Source: Drouetiella hepatica Uher 2000/2452
Lineage (GTDB): Bacteria; Cyanobacteriota; Cyanobacteriia; Elainellales; Elainellaceae
Reading direction: 5' to 3'
Length of the DNA stretch: 42,117 nucleotides
Assembly: GCA_019359505.1 (NCBI GenBank)
Contig: JAHHHD010000044.1
Location: 1-42,117 of the forward strand
Part shown: positions 19,022 through 27,343 of the stretch, piece after piece
Layout of the letters: each line of letters begins with the position of its first letter
How positions within the stretch are numbered: the first letter of the stretch is position 1
Position numbers and translations under genes: made by a program
Notes under the pieces: generated by a model
Databases searched by the model: none
What the model saw: only the letters and a program-made list of their open reading frames with translations
What the model was told of the DNA's origin: nothing

Positions 19022-20242
19022 TCAAGTCCCTCTACGCCAATTCGCACCGATGCAAAGCCCTGCGCCGATCAGCGCCACAATTGCCAGAGCGATCGCTCCG
19101 TTAGGCGACAGCACTCCAGTACCCAAAGTGCCCAACATTAGACTACTTGCCGTTGCCACGCCTGCAAAAAATATGCCGATGCCCAAACCTGCCCGATCGG
19201 GTGGCACCTGTTCTAGGGCAAAAGGCAAAGTGCCGTTAAGAATCAGGCTGAAGCCGATGCCCAGCCCCAAGGCAACAATGACTGCGATCGCTGGGCTATA
19301 GACCAATATCATGCTTCCTAGAAACAGAGCGGTAATCACCACACCCAATAGCATCGTGTAGCTATTGCCCTGACGCACGGCAAGCTTACCCACAGGAATC
19401 GCGGCAATTGCCAATGAGATAAAGAGCAATCCCACCAGCAGAGGAGGCTGAACACCAGATTTGTCTAAAGCAATCTGGGCGAGAATTTTTGGAAAGGTTT
19501 CGATCGCCAGCCGCAGAGCAAGCGTTGAGGTTAGCCCCAGCCCAAACGACCTGGCAAGGGGGACAAGGGCGATCGGCTGCGCAGAATTAAAATATTCGGC
19601 AGGTTCGGAAGCCGCCAAGGTAATCGGATTCATCCAGCGCAGCCAAATCGCGCTCAGCAAAATCAGAATCGCCACACATGTAAAGGAAACCGTTGTTCCC
19701 AACTTGAGTACAGCAGGGCTGGCAAGGGGTGTAGCGGCAGCGGTCAACCCAAAGGCAAAAGTGAGCATACTGGCAGCCTGGGGCAACCGTAGGGTTGGGG
19801 CATAGCGCTTGAGCAATGCCAATGCCGGACTGCGAAAACAGCTCATGGCGATCGACCAAATCAGCAGTAAGCTGACCAGAATCCAGCGTGTGGTTGTATT
19901 TGGCTCAGCAAAAGCTAGGGCTGGAAGAATAACAAACAGAAGAGCCGTCAGCGCTACCCCAACCCCAATAATCGGAAATCGAGTGCCCCGATGCCGATTC
20001 GTGCGATCGGAAAATGCTCCTGCCAATGGCTCAACGGCGATCGACAGCAAAGCTTCTATTAACAGCAGCAGAGGAACGGCCTGTGCCGAAAATCCAAACT
20101 GGGTCATCTGTGCGGGTAAATGAACTCGATAGATCATCCAGCCCAATGCAAACATGGCGTATACCAACGCTAAGGCACAGACAGGTAACCACAGCGTTGG
20201 CTGCCGAAATTCGGAAACTTCAACCTGATTAAGAGTTCTCAT
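19022..20242 (-). CDS. Major facilitator superfamily transporter
   Basis: The 406-residue membrane protein has about 12 hydrophobic helices, with the inter-helix 2-3 MFS loop recognisable as GAFSDRTNRHRGTRFPII (about residues 79-96). The central loop (about 208-222) separates two six-helix halves. The substrate cannot be read from the sequence; the overall look resembles MFS proteins annotated in cyanobacteria without assigned substrate. It is convergent with the STAND gene. The ATG at 20242 begins a short N-terminal cytoplasmic segment (MRTLNQVEVSEFRQ). Confidence 0.88.
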   Translation of the reverse strand: MRTLNQVEVSEFRQPTLWLPVCALALVYAMFALGWMIYRVHLPAQMTQFGFSAQAVPLLLLIEALLSIAVEPLAGAFSDRTNRHRGTRFPIIGVGVALTALLFVILPALAFAEPNTTTRWILVSLLLIWSIAMSCFRSPALALLKRYAPTLRLPQAASMLTFAFGLTAAATPLASPAVLKLGTTVSFTCVAILILLSAIWLRWMNPITLAASEPAEYFNSAQPIALVPLARSFGLGLTSTLALRLAIETFPKILAQIALDKSGVQPPLLVGLLFISLAIAAIPVGKLAVRQGNSYTMLLGVVITALFLGSMILVYSPAIAVIVALGLGIGFSLILNGTLPFALEQVPPDRAGLGIGIFFAGVATASSLMLGTLGTGVLSPNGAIALAIVALIGAGLCIGANWRRGT

Positions 20243-20596
20243 AACTTCATGTATCCTACAATTTCTATGGAATTAATTTCTATGGAGCTAGTTTAGGGGG
20301 AGGGACGATCGTTTGGCTACTGAATTCCTGATGCCCTGAATTCCTGATGCCATTCCTAGCTAAGCTAACGCTGGAAATAGCTGATTCTGCCACAGACTAT
20401 TCTTTCACCCTAGATTCTTTATCTGCCTTGAATATGATCGAAATAACGCGAGGTGCAAATTGTCTGAAAGTCTTGTAGGATGGGCATCTTGCCCGTCCAA
20501 TTCTGGTCAGGAAAGATGCCTGCCTCATGGAGATCAAGAGCTTTAGGAAAAGAGTTGCACATCGCGTTAAATAAGTATCAGAAGAATCAATTACAA
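20243..20596. other. Divergent intergenic region with two tandem duplications and a small hairpin
   Basis: AATTTCTATGGA occurs at 20260-20271 and 20275-20286. CTGAATTCCTGATGCC occurs twice head to tail at 20320-20351. GGATGGGC pairs with GCCCGTCC at 20478-20498 around a 5-nt loop, resembling GGGC-tipped cyanobacterial palindromes. No gene is supported. The promoters of the MFS gene and queF must lie here. Confidence 0.6.
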
Positions 20597-21118
20597 ATGG
20601 ATCTGTCTATGAATTCGCCCTCTACTCCAGAATCTAGCAAACCTTCTCTGGAAACAACCCCTTTGGAAGAAAAGTATGGCGAACGCCGCTTAGATGAAAA
20701 GTATGGCGAACGCCGCTTAGATGAAAAGTATGGCGAACGCCGCTTAGATGAAAAGTATGGCGAACGCCATATTGCCGAAGGTAAGTTAATTACATTTCCC
20801 AATCCCCGCATTGGACGGCGCTACACGATCGCCATTACACTGCCTGAATTTACCTGCAAATGTCCGTTTTCAGGCTACCCAGATTTTGCAACGATCGCCA
20901 TTCACTACATTCCTGATCAAAAAGTAGTTGAGCTGAAGGCAATCAAGCTTTATATCAATAGCTACCGCGATCGCTATATTTCCCACGAAGAATCAGTGAA
21001 TCAAATTTTGGATGACTTTGTTGCCGCTTGTGACCCGTTAGAGGTGACTATTAAGGGCGATTTTTTGCCGCGCGGCAATGTTCACACAATTGTGGAGGTG
21101 AGCCATCAGCAGCGCTAG
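20597..21118 (+). CDS. queF: NADPH-dependent 7-cyano-7-deazaguanine reductase QueF
   Basis: QueF reduces preQ0 to preQ1 in queuosine tRNA modification. The type I enzyme has FTCKCPFSGYPDFAT (second Cys is the thioimide nucleophile and Asp the proton donor), VVELKAIKLYINSYRDRYISHEESVNQILDDF, and GDFLPRGNVHTIVEV. I chose ATG 20597 (an ATG at 20609 is also possible); an upstream TTG frame from 20480 runs through a hairpin and has no homology. The N-terminus is odd. The family motif EKYGER, normally present once before the core, is repeated four times because a 27-bp unit is tandemly amplified at 20669-20768, adding about 27 residues. The catalytic core looks intact. Confidence 0.95.
   Translation: MDLSMNSPSTPESSKPSLETTPLEEKYGERRLDEKYGERRLDEKYGERRLDEKYGERHIAEGKLITFPNPRIGRRYTIAITLPEFTCKCPFSGYPDFATIAIHYIPDQKVVELKAIKLYINSYRDRYISHEESVNQILDDFVAACDPLEVTIKGDFLPRGNVHTIVEVSHQQR
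20669..20768 (+). repeat. 27-bp tandem repeat, 3.7 copies, in frame in queF
   Basis: The units at 20669-20695, 20696-20722 and 20723-20749 are identical, and a 19-bp partial copy is at 20750-20768. Each full unit encodes EKYGERRLD. Perfect identity points to recent slippage and predicts copy-number variation between strains. Confidence 0.97.
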
Positions 21119-21175
21119 CAGCACTCGCAAACATTCGTTATATTACGATTGGCTCTTCACACTCATCGACAAATT

Positions 21176-21955
21176 ATGAATCTCCTAACACAGTTTCTCC
21201 ATTTGGTTGGATCGGGTGCATCAGCATACATTACGGCGCATAACATGCGCGACTTGAAAACTCGCCCCGATATGCTTGCCGGATTTCAGCTGGCTGAATC
21301 TGGCTCTGTGCCGTTTCTCGAAGCCTTGAAAGAGCGGGCGATCGCTGAGGGTGATACCTGGCTGGCTGACAAGCTGGCGCGTCATGCTCAGGATGAGCAG
21401 CGTCATGGTCAGATTTTTGCCCATGCCCTGAAGCAATTGGATAAGCAGGTGATTGACATCAAGGCAATCCCCAAGGAGACGCCAGACGGCAAGCCAGATG
21501 AGCGTCGTCGTAGCCCCTTCTTTGAAGCCTATTTTCAAGGCTATGACTCAGCCGAGCTTTCGCCTCAAAAGATTGACTGGACAATGTTTTTCGCTAGCAC
21601 CCACATCTTAGAGCTAGATGCCTGCAAGGATTTTGCTCGGATGGCAAATGCCTTGCCCGACAGCGATGCTGCCAGTGTCAATTTGAAAAAAGGCATGATG
21701 AGCATCGCCAAAGATGAAGAAGGTCATGCGGCATACCTACTAGAAGCAATGAATCGACGCTTGCCCTATGCCCAGGTTACAGCTCTGGTTGACGAATGGC
21801 GCACCCGCAAGGTCGATGCCATGATGGCAATGGTCGGCGGTCTTTTGCAGACGGGCGGCAAACTGCCGTCGATGGCTCAAGATGGGGTGCCTGTCGAGCT
21901 GTCTGAGCCGGAGAATTTGCAGCCCGTCAGCCAACCTGACCTAGTAGCGGCTTAA
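21176..21955 (+). CDS. Ferritin-like diiron-domain protein
   Basis: A predicted four-helix ferritin-like protein of 259 residues. Two carboxylate/His helices are visible, LARHAQDEQRHGQIFAHAL and SIAKDEEGHAAYLLEAM, each with an (D/E)ExxH iron-ligand motif. Further Glu residues in AESGSVPFLEAL and THILELDACKDF could complete a diiron site. The exact activity (hydroxylase, oxidase or storage) cannot be read; MiaE-like tRNA hydroxylases and rubrerythrins are relatives. I chose ATG 21176 over TTG 21149. It starts 57 bp after queF on the same strand, so it may be co-transcribed. The C-terminal 30 residues are low complexity. Confidence 0.8.
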   Translation: MNLLTQFLHLVGSGASAYITAHNMRDLKTRPDMLAGFQLAESGSVPFLEALKERAIAEGDTWLADKLARHAQDEQRHGQIFAHALKQLDKQVIDIKAIPKETPDGKPDERRRSPFFEAYFQGYDSAELSPQKIDWTMFFASTHILELDACKDFARMANALPDSDAASVNLKKGMMSIAKDEEGHAAYLLEAMNRRLPYAQVTALVDEWRTRKVDAMMAMVGGLLQTGGKLPSMAQDGVPVELSEPENLQPVSQPDLVAA

Positions 21956-21992
21956 GCCTTGGCGCTGAACCCATCTATAAGCTCCTCTCAGG

Positions 21993-22039
21993 GATAAGAA
22001 GGTAGCGAAGCTAAATCTCAGCTTTACTGCCTCCTTATC
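21993..22039. terminator. Probable bidirectional terminator hairpin
   Basis: GATAAGAAGGTAG (21993-22005) pairs with CTGCCTCCTTATC (22027-22039) with one mismatch and one wobble. An inner AAGCT/AGCTT pairing gives a long stem. It lies between the convergent stops of the ferritin-like gene (21955) and the RTX gene (22048). There is no long T-run on either side. Confidence 0.6.
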
Positions 22040-22047
22040 TTCTGCGT

Positions 22048-23445
22048 TCAGACAAAGCGGAACTGGGTGGAGTTGAGATTCAGTGCAGACGAGTCTTGGA
22101 CGATCGCCAGCAGTTCATCAGGCTGGAATAGCGTTGGGCCATTTTTGAGGAAGATGCCGATGTCCTGTACAGCAGAGCCGCCCCTCAGAGAATTGTTGAT
22201 CGGCTTCAAGACATATTGGCTAGCACGTCCAGCAAGCTGAATCACATCTTCACCCGATTTGAAGTCAGTGATGCGGGCAAAGTCACCCGTGCCGTCGATA
22301 CCGTCAAAGAAGTTGCGGGCATCTCCATCGGTAATGATATTGCCATCGTTGTAAAGCGCTCTTCCTTGAATGCCTACCACAAATCTATCTGCTCCTGCCC
22401 CTCCTACCAAAAGGTCAATTTCCCCGCGTCCGAGATTACCTTGGAAGCTTGAACTAACCCCTGTGAGAATGTCATTGCCGCCGCTGCCTATCAAAGTGTC
22501 GTTACCTGTATCGCCAGACAGCGTATCCGCCGCAACGCCACCCATTACCACGTCATTGCCGTTACCGCCAGAGGCATTGATTGTGGCGCTTGTGTTTGAC
22601 GCGATCGACATGCGATCGTTGCCATCGCCACCTGTAAACTGAATAAACGAGATGCCGCTGGCAGCACCTAAGTCTCGCACAATCAGCAAGTCATCGCCGC
22701 CCAAACCATTGATCGCATTGAACGTTTCTACAGCCTGAGTTGCCAGGGTAATTGGCACAAGGTTGTTACGCTCAAACACAACTCCCGTTCCAGACTGGCG
22801 CAGCGTGAACTGATCGCCCTGGTTGACAGAGCCGTTGACCAGCACGTTGTCTGTTCCTGCATCACCTTGGATAGCATCACTGCCGTCTCCATCAACCCAT
22901 TGAAAGGAGTCATTGCCCGCACCGCCAATCATCGTATCGCTGCCTTTGTCACCCGCTAGAAAATCGCTCCCATCGCCGCCGTCCAAGACATCATTGCCAT
23001 CGCCACCCCGGAGCGTATCATTACCTTCGTTGCCGTTGAGGGCATCATTGTCTGCCCCTCCAGAGAGGCTATCATCTCCCAATCCGCCGCTTAATCCATC
23101 GAAGCCTGCACCGCCGTCCAGCGTGTCATTGCCGCCAAGACCTGAGAGGCGATCGTTTCCACCATTGCCCAACAGAACATTGCTCAAGGAATCCCCTGTT
23201 AAAATATCATCCCCACGGCCGCCTGTCAGATTTTCGATGCTGCTGAAGACAGCCGTACCGCCCGGAAAAGTTGCGGTTTTGGTTTCTAACGAGGCTTGAA
23301 CATTACTTCCAAAGAAGAGATAGTTGACTGTATCGATGCCAAAGCCACCATTCAAAGTGTCATTTCCCAAGCTGCCAAAAAAACCGTCAGCCGTGTTCGT
23401 GCCAGTTAAATTATTGTTACCGGAAGTTCCATTAATTATTGCCAT
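22048..23445 (-). CDS. RTX (hemolysin-type) calcium-binding repeat protein
   Basis: The 465-residue product is made mostly of GGxGxDxLx nonapeptides. One block covers about residues 22-175 ([51 protein letters not shown]). A second covers about residues 270-350 ([27 protein letters not shown]). They fold into a calcium-filled parallel beta-roll outside the cell. RTX proteins leave through type I secretion using an uncleaved C-terminal signal, and no N-terminal signal peptide is seen here, which fits. The C-terminal part ([16 protein letters not shown].. LLAIVQDSS) is typical of cyanobacterial members. No protease, lipase or toxin domain is visible, so it is probably a structural or surface protein. 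No secretion genes are adjacent. Confidence 0.9.
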   Translation of the reverse strand: MAIINGTSGNNNLTGTNTADGFFGSLGNDTLNGGFGIDTVNYLFFGSNVQASLETKTATFPGGTAVFSSIENLTGGRGDDILTGDSLSNVLLGNGGNDRLSGLGGNDTLDGGAGFDGLSGGLGDDSLSGGADNDALNGNEGNDTLRGGDGNDVLDGGDGSDFLAGDKGSDTMIGGAGNDSFQWVDGDGSDAIQGDAGTDNVLVNGSVNQGDQFTLRQSGTGVVFERNNLVPITLATQAVETFNAINGLGGDDLLIVRDLGAASGISFIQFTGGDGNDRMSIASNTSATINASGGNGNDVVMGGVAADTLSGDTGNDTLIGSGGNDILTGVSSSFQGNLGRGEIDLLVGGAGADRFVVGIQGRALYNDGNIITDGDARNFFDGIDGTGDFARITDFKSGEDVIQLAGRASQYVLKPINNSLRGGSAVQDIGIFLKNGPTLFQPDELLAIVQDSSALNLNSTQFRFV

Positions 23446-23914
23446 GATCAGTCACTCCTGAGTTAAAAGTAAGAAACTAAGCTTGAACTGAGCGATGCAC
23501 TATCGATCTCTTGTTTGTCTCTTTAGTCGTCTTCAGCTCTATAGCCAAGATAAATTTCCTCTTCCAATTTGTCGGCAAGAAAAAGTCAGAGAAAGTCAGG
23601 TGTTTTGGCTAATAGTTCTCATGCCCAAATTTAGATATCTGCGGGCAGTTAAACCTCCACCTGGCATAACCACTCTCAGTGGCTGCTGTAGCTGTCGCCC
23701 GTTTACTTAGCACATTTAGGGTGGAGCGCTGCCCCACCCTAAATGTCCCCGTCTTAACCGCCTTGGCGGTTGCGCTATAACTTACGGCTGAGGTCAGCCT
23801 TTTGAAAAATTTGCTAGTAATGTGTATAAAGGCGGTTAAAGCTTTTAGATGGGATTACTTCTGAAAAAGCGTGATCTTGCAAAAGGTTGTTTCAACTCAG
23901 TGGGCTTATTTGGT
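23446..23914. other. Intergenic region with family B palindrome
   Basis: It lies between the divergent RTX and sugar-dehydrogenase genes. The composite palindrome at 23712-23779 is the only clear feature. Short frames here show no protein resemblance. Confidence 0.5.
23712..23779 (+). repeat. Composite double palindrome, family B copy 1
   Basis: First palindrome: ACATTTAGGGTGG (23712-23724) pairs with CCACCCTAAATGT (23734-23746). After a 9-nt spacer comes a second perfect palindrome, AACCGCCTTGGCGGTT (23756-23771), followed by GCGCTATA. The same order and spacing, including the trailing TATA-like end, occurs in reverse orientation at 28582-28653. Confidence 0.88.
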
Positions 23915-25285
23915 ATGCGATCGCTTCCCTTTATCCTTCTCTTCGCGGCTCTAGCGTCTGCCTGTAGCTCAGCTCCAAAGGTTTCGACAGTTCCCAGTCC
24001 ATCGTCTCCTAGTCAATCCCCTTTCAGTCAATCCCCTTCCAGTCAATCCCCTGTGGCTAGCCCACAGAGGGATGTGGCGATCGTTCCTAATGCGATTCGG
24101 ACTGAGACTCTTTCCCCCTCGCCCATTCAGATTACAATCGGAGATTTGCCCCAGCCTTACGCAACCGAGAGCGCTTCAAAATCTCCTCAAGTTATCCCGA
24201 TTCCGGCAAACCCGGTTCTGAAGGTTCCAGCAGGCTTTACGGTGAATGTCTTCGCTGAAGGTTTAGACCGTCCGCGCTGGCTGGCGCTTACACCGACAGG
24301 CGACGTTCTAGTCACGGAAACACGGCAAAACCGGATTCGTCTGCTGGGCGATCGCGATCAAAATGGCAGTGCTGAAATCAACCAAACCTTTGCAACTGCT
24401 GAAAACGGGCTGGACATTCCGTTTGGCATGGCGTTTGCAGGTTCCTATTTCTTTCTAGGCAATTCGGACGCGGTGCTACGTTTTCCCTATCAGTCGGGTC
24501 AGCAAAAAGTGACGGGGGCGGGTGAAAAAATTGCAGATTTGCCCGGTGGCGGTTACAACCAGCACTGGACGCGCAACGTCATTGCCGCACCTGATGGGCA
24601 AAAGCTCTACGTTTCAGTGGGTTCTCGCTCCAATGCAGATGAGGAAGAGCTGCCTCGTGCCTCTGTGCAGGTGATGAATTTGGATGGATCCAGCAAGCAA
24701 ATTTTCGCTTCCGGACTTCGTAATCCTGTAGGTTTGGCGATTCAGCCGTCCACAGGCGCACTGTATGCCACCGTCAACGAGCGCGATGGGTTGGGCGATG
24801 ATCTGGTGCCTGACTATTTCACGCGGGTACAGCAGGGTGGATTTTATGGATGGCCCTATGCCTATCTGGAGAGCGATCGCCTCGACCCTCGTCAAACTGA
24901 TAATGGACGCAGCCGCAACCCAGAATTAGCTGCCCGCACCCAAACTCCAGATGTGTTGTTTCAAGCCCATTCTGCGGCTTTAGGGGTACAGTTCTATAAA
25001 GGTGAAACCTTTCCCGATCGCTATCAAAATGGTGCATTTGTAGCCTTCCGAGGTTCTTGGAATCGCGATCAGGGAACGGGCTACAAAATTGTGTTTGTTC
25101 CGTTTGGAGCAGACGATCGCCCAACTGGACAGTACGAGGATTTCGTCACGGGCTTCCTGCTCGATCCGGTTGCACCTACAACTTGGGGTCGCCCGGTTGG
25201 GATGCTAGCTTTGCCAGATGGCAGCCTGCTCTTTACTGAAGAAGCAAATGGACGCATCTATCGAATTCAATATCAGGGAAGCTAA
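23915..25285 (+). CDS. PQQ-type sorbosone/sugar dehydrogenase lipoprotein
   Basis: The product (456 residues from ATG 23915) has a lipoprotein signal MRSLPFILLFAALASAC with lipidated Cys17, a Ser/Pro/Gln linker, then a six-bladed propeller of the soluble glucose/sorbosone dehydrogenase type. Visible motifs are AEGLDRPRWLALTPTGDVLVTET, GLDIPFGMAF, YVSVGSRSN, FASGLRNPVGLAIQPSTG, ALGVQFYKGETFP, AFRGSWNR and GRPVGMLALPDGSLLFTEE. The family oxidises sugars or aldehydes with PQQ; cofactor use here is inferred, and the source of PQQ is not in the window. The linker contains a 15-bp unit three times (24011-24055, encoding SQSP-type repeats). The frame is open to 23849, but homology and the lipobox favour 23915. 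Confidence 0.9.
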   Translation: MRSLPFILLFAALASACSSAPKVSTVPSPSSPSQSPFSQSPSSQSPVASPQRDVAIVPNAIRTETLSPSPIQITIGDLPQPYATESASKSPQVIPIPANPVLKVPAGFTVNVFAEGLDRPRWLALTPTGDVLVTETRQNRIRLLGDRDQNGSAEINQTFATAENGLDIPFGMAFAGSYFFLGNSDAVLRFPYQSGQQKVTGAGEKIADLPGGGYNQHWTRNVIAAPDGQKLYVSVGSRSNADEEELPRASVQVMNLDGSSKQIFASGLRNPVGLAIQPSTGALYATVNERDGLGDDLVPDYFTRVQQGGFYGWPYAYLESDRLDPRQTDNGRSRNPELAARTQTPDVLFQAHSAALGVQFYKGETFPDRYQNGAFVAFRGSWNRDQGTGYKIVFVPFGADDRPTGQYEDFVTGFLLDPVAPTTWGRPVGMLALPDGSLLFTEEANGRIYRIQYQGS

Positions 25286-25330
25286 TGTCATTTTAGACTT
25301 GCGGTTTGGAATCTCATATGCAAATTCTTT

Positions 25331-25723
25331 ATGCGAACTCAAGGCTTCCATCACGTTGCGATTATCTGCTCTGATTACAAAAAGTCGAAGCATTTTTACG
25401 TAGAGATTTTAGGATTTTCTGTGATTCAGGAAACCTTTCGATCTGCTCGTGATTCTTATAAGCTGGACTTGAGGGTAGGAGAGAAAGACGCGATCGAACT
25501 TTTCTCCTTTCCTAATCCTCCGCAAAGATCTAGCCGCCCTGAAGCCTGTGGGTTAAGACATCTATCTTTTGCAGTCAAAGATATTGATGAAACCGTAAAT
25601 GATCTGCAATCTAAAGGCATATCTATAGAGCCGATTCGATTGGATGAACTCACTGGAAAGCGCTTTACATTTTTTCAAGACCCAGATGGTTTACCTCTGG
25701 AAATTTATGAGATTGAGAGATAG
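25331..25723 (+). CDS. VOC-superfamily (glyoxalase-like) protein
   Basis: A 130-residue single-domain VOC protein made of two beta-alpha-beta-beta-beta modules. Candidate metal ligands are His in GFHHVAI, Glu in DAIELF, His in GLRHLSFAV and Glu in LEIYEI, the usual four positions. The close resemblance is to the small SMU1112c/YwbC-like group often named lactoylglutathione lyase family, but the substrate is unproven. Its last 59 bp overlap the 3' end of mobA on the opposite strand. Confidence 0.87.
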   Translation: MRTQGFHHVAIICSDYKKSKHFYVEILGFSVIQETFRSARDSYKLDLRVGEKDAIELFSFPNPPQRSSRPEACGLRHLSFAVKDIDETVNDLQSKGISIEPIRLDELTGKRFTFFQDPDGLPLEIYEIER

Positions 25724-26339
25724 TTGACCCGCTACTTTGAAGTTGATTCAAGTCTTCTAACGTGTTGCAGTTAAACAACATTGTCTCATCTAGCAAAACT
25801 AGCTCTTGCACAGTTTGACTCTTAAGCCAGCCTTGGAACGATCGCCCTCCCTGTTCTAAAAACTCTTCTAGATTCACTAAACAATCAGTTCTGTAAAATC
25901 CGCACAACGGCTCCCACCAGCCTTCTGGATTCTTAGGCAAGAGGGCGATTGCTTCCTGGTTTACGGATGCCAAACTATCCATCCAATCTTGAAGAACATC
26001 AATCTTAAGTTGGGGTAAATCGCACGCTAGCAGCAGTACCCAGTCAGATTCAACAGATGCTAAACCTTGGGCAAATCCCTTAAGCGGAGTCTGAGAATTG
26101 GCGGCTCCAGGCGCAGGAACTTCCTGAATTAAATAAATAGATTGATCTAGAAAGGATTGATAGCGATCGCACCAAGGACTCACTACATAAACAGTATCTG
26201 TACATTGCATTGCAATCTGACAAACCCGCTGAAGTAGAGGTACACCTGCGATCGAAATCAGAGCTTTATCTTGCCCCATGCGAGTGCTTAAACCACCTGC
26301 TAGAACGATCGCGCTTAGGCTGGTTAGAGCATATCGCAT
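25665..26339 (-). CDS. mobA: Molybdenum cofactor guanylyltransferase
   Basis: MobA transfers GMP from GTP to molybdopterin, giving the MGD cofactor of nitrate reductase and related enzymes. The 224-residue product has the nucleotidyltransferase signature IVLAGGLSTRMGQDKALI (residues 11-28), LLLACDLPQL with the metal-binding Asp, and WWEPLCGFYRTDCL. The conserved domain ends near NTLEDLNQL. The last 20 or so residues (SGSTISQSHKFPEVNHLGLEKM) lie entirely within the overlap with the convergent VOC gene and look unconserved. Confidence 0.93.
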   Translation of the reverse strand: MRYALTSLSAIVLAGGLSTRMGQDKALISIAGVPLLQRVCQIAMQCTDTVYVVSPWCDRYQSFLDQSIYLIQEVPAPGAANSQTPLKGFAQGLASVESDWVLLLACDLPQLKIDVLQDWMDSLASVNQEAIALLPKNPEGWWEPLCGFYRTDCLVNLEEFLEQGGRSFQGWLKSQTVQELVLLDETMLFNCNTLEDLNQLQSSGSTISQSHKFPEVNHLGLEKM

Positions 26340-26500
26340 CTTTTAAGACCAATTAATTTTAAGGCTACGCGTTAATCAATACTCATAATCGATCACTACT
26401 TATAAAGGCTGGCACTCTATAAGTTTTTTTCAAGTGAATTTTTCAAGTGAATAGCATACAATATTCACAAGCTATAGTTCTCCATTTTAGGAAATTGCAG

Positions 26501-27172
26501 ATGACGGAGGTCAGCACTCGCCTCTACTGGTTATTTCAGTCTCTCATTGCTTTCATGCCCTATCTACTAGCAGGGCTGTTTGCTGGCGCACTCGTTCTAT
26601 CAGCAGGGGTTTTCTTAGCGCGTTTTCTCCTATGGAAGTGGTTGCTGCCTCTTGAAGAGTCTTGCTTGCTGACCTTTAAATCGTGGGCAAACCCAACCTT
26701 AGACCGATACATGTCATTGGTGACTTATCTGGCTCAAGGCGAGGTCACTGTTCCCCTGCTTATTGTTGTCGGAGGAGTTCTCCTTTACTATAACCAGAAC
26801 AGTGCAGCTCTGGTGTTAGCGATCGGGCTGAGCGGTTCATGGCTACTCAATGGCATCTTCAAGTCTTTTTTTCGGCGCGAACGACCGGATTTATGGGCAT
26901 CTCCTGATCGTCCAATGGACTATAGCTATCCTAGCGGTCACTCCATGAGCGCAATTTCTTTTTATGGTCTTCTGGCTGCTGACTTCACGCAATACCTAGA
27001 TATTCCCCTAGCTATTACCGCTACTTTGGCATTTGCCATTACTTTAGGGGTGGGTTTCAGCCGACTGTATTTGGGTGTGCATTGGCCAACAGATGTTTTG
27101 AGTGGTTGGATTGCGGGTGGTATCTGGCTAGGAGCCTGTTTATACGGGTTAGCTCAGATCACTGGAGTTTGA
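26501..27172 (+). CDS. PAP2-family membrane phosphatase
   Basis: A lipid or undecaprenyl-diphosphate phosphatase-type membrane enzyme of 223 residues. The three PAP2 motifs are complete: K-x6-RP in KSFFRRERP, PSGH in SYPSGHSMSA, and SRxYxGxHxxxD in SRLYLGVHWPTDVLSG. About five hydrophobic helices surround them. I chose ATG 26501 because AGGA lies nine bases before it; a GTG at 26447 would add 18 residues without homology. The actual lipid substrate is not readable. Confidence 0.92.
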   Translation: MTEVSTRLYWLFQSLIAFMPYLLAGLFAGALVLSAGVFLARFLLWKWLLPLEESCLLTFKSWANPTLDRYMSLVTYLAQGEVTVPLLIVVGGVLLYYNQNSAALVLAIGLSGSWLLNGIFKSFFRRERPDLWASPDRPMDYSYPSGHSMSAISFYGLLAADFTQYLDIPLAITATLAFAITLGVGFSRLYLGVHWPTDVLSGWIAGGIWLGACLYGLAQITGV

Positions 27173-27258
27173 ATTGAGAGGACTGAAGGCGCGCCTAGCC
27201 TTGAAGAAAAACGATTCTTACCTGGAGTCCTCAGTCTAATCAAACTCATGCCGCTTTC

Positions 27259-27343
27259 GGTAGTCCTTAAAAGGTAAAGGTAAGGATTTTTAGTGGCGTG
27301 GGCAAAGCCCACGCCACTAAAAATCCTTACCTAATTACCACTA
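27259..27343. repeat. Palindromic element, family A copy 2
   Basis: A perfect 26-bp stem (27278-27303 with 27307-27332) with a 3-nt loop. CCGCTTTC occurs directly on both sides (27251-27258 and 27346-27353), looking like an 8-bp target duplication. It shares its ordered blocks with 14151-14230. It lies between two convergent genes and its right end supplies the stop codon (27341-27343) of the lipid kinase, so insertion may have reset that C-terminus. It could also act as a two-way terminator. Confidence 0.9.

Noticed and set aside
20587-20811. Minus-strand frame with repeated RRSPYFSSK units
   Set aside because: It is the antisense reading of the 27-bp tandem repeat in queF.
22913-23299. Pro/Ser-rich plus-strand frame opposite the RTX gene
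   Set aside because: It is the complement of glycine/aspartate-rich RTX repeats, a common artefact.
23495-23710. 71-codon frame in the RTX upstream region
   Set aside because: No start signal, no recognisable domain and unusual residue use; it ends at the family B palindrome.
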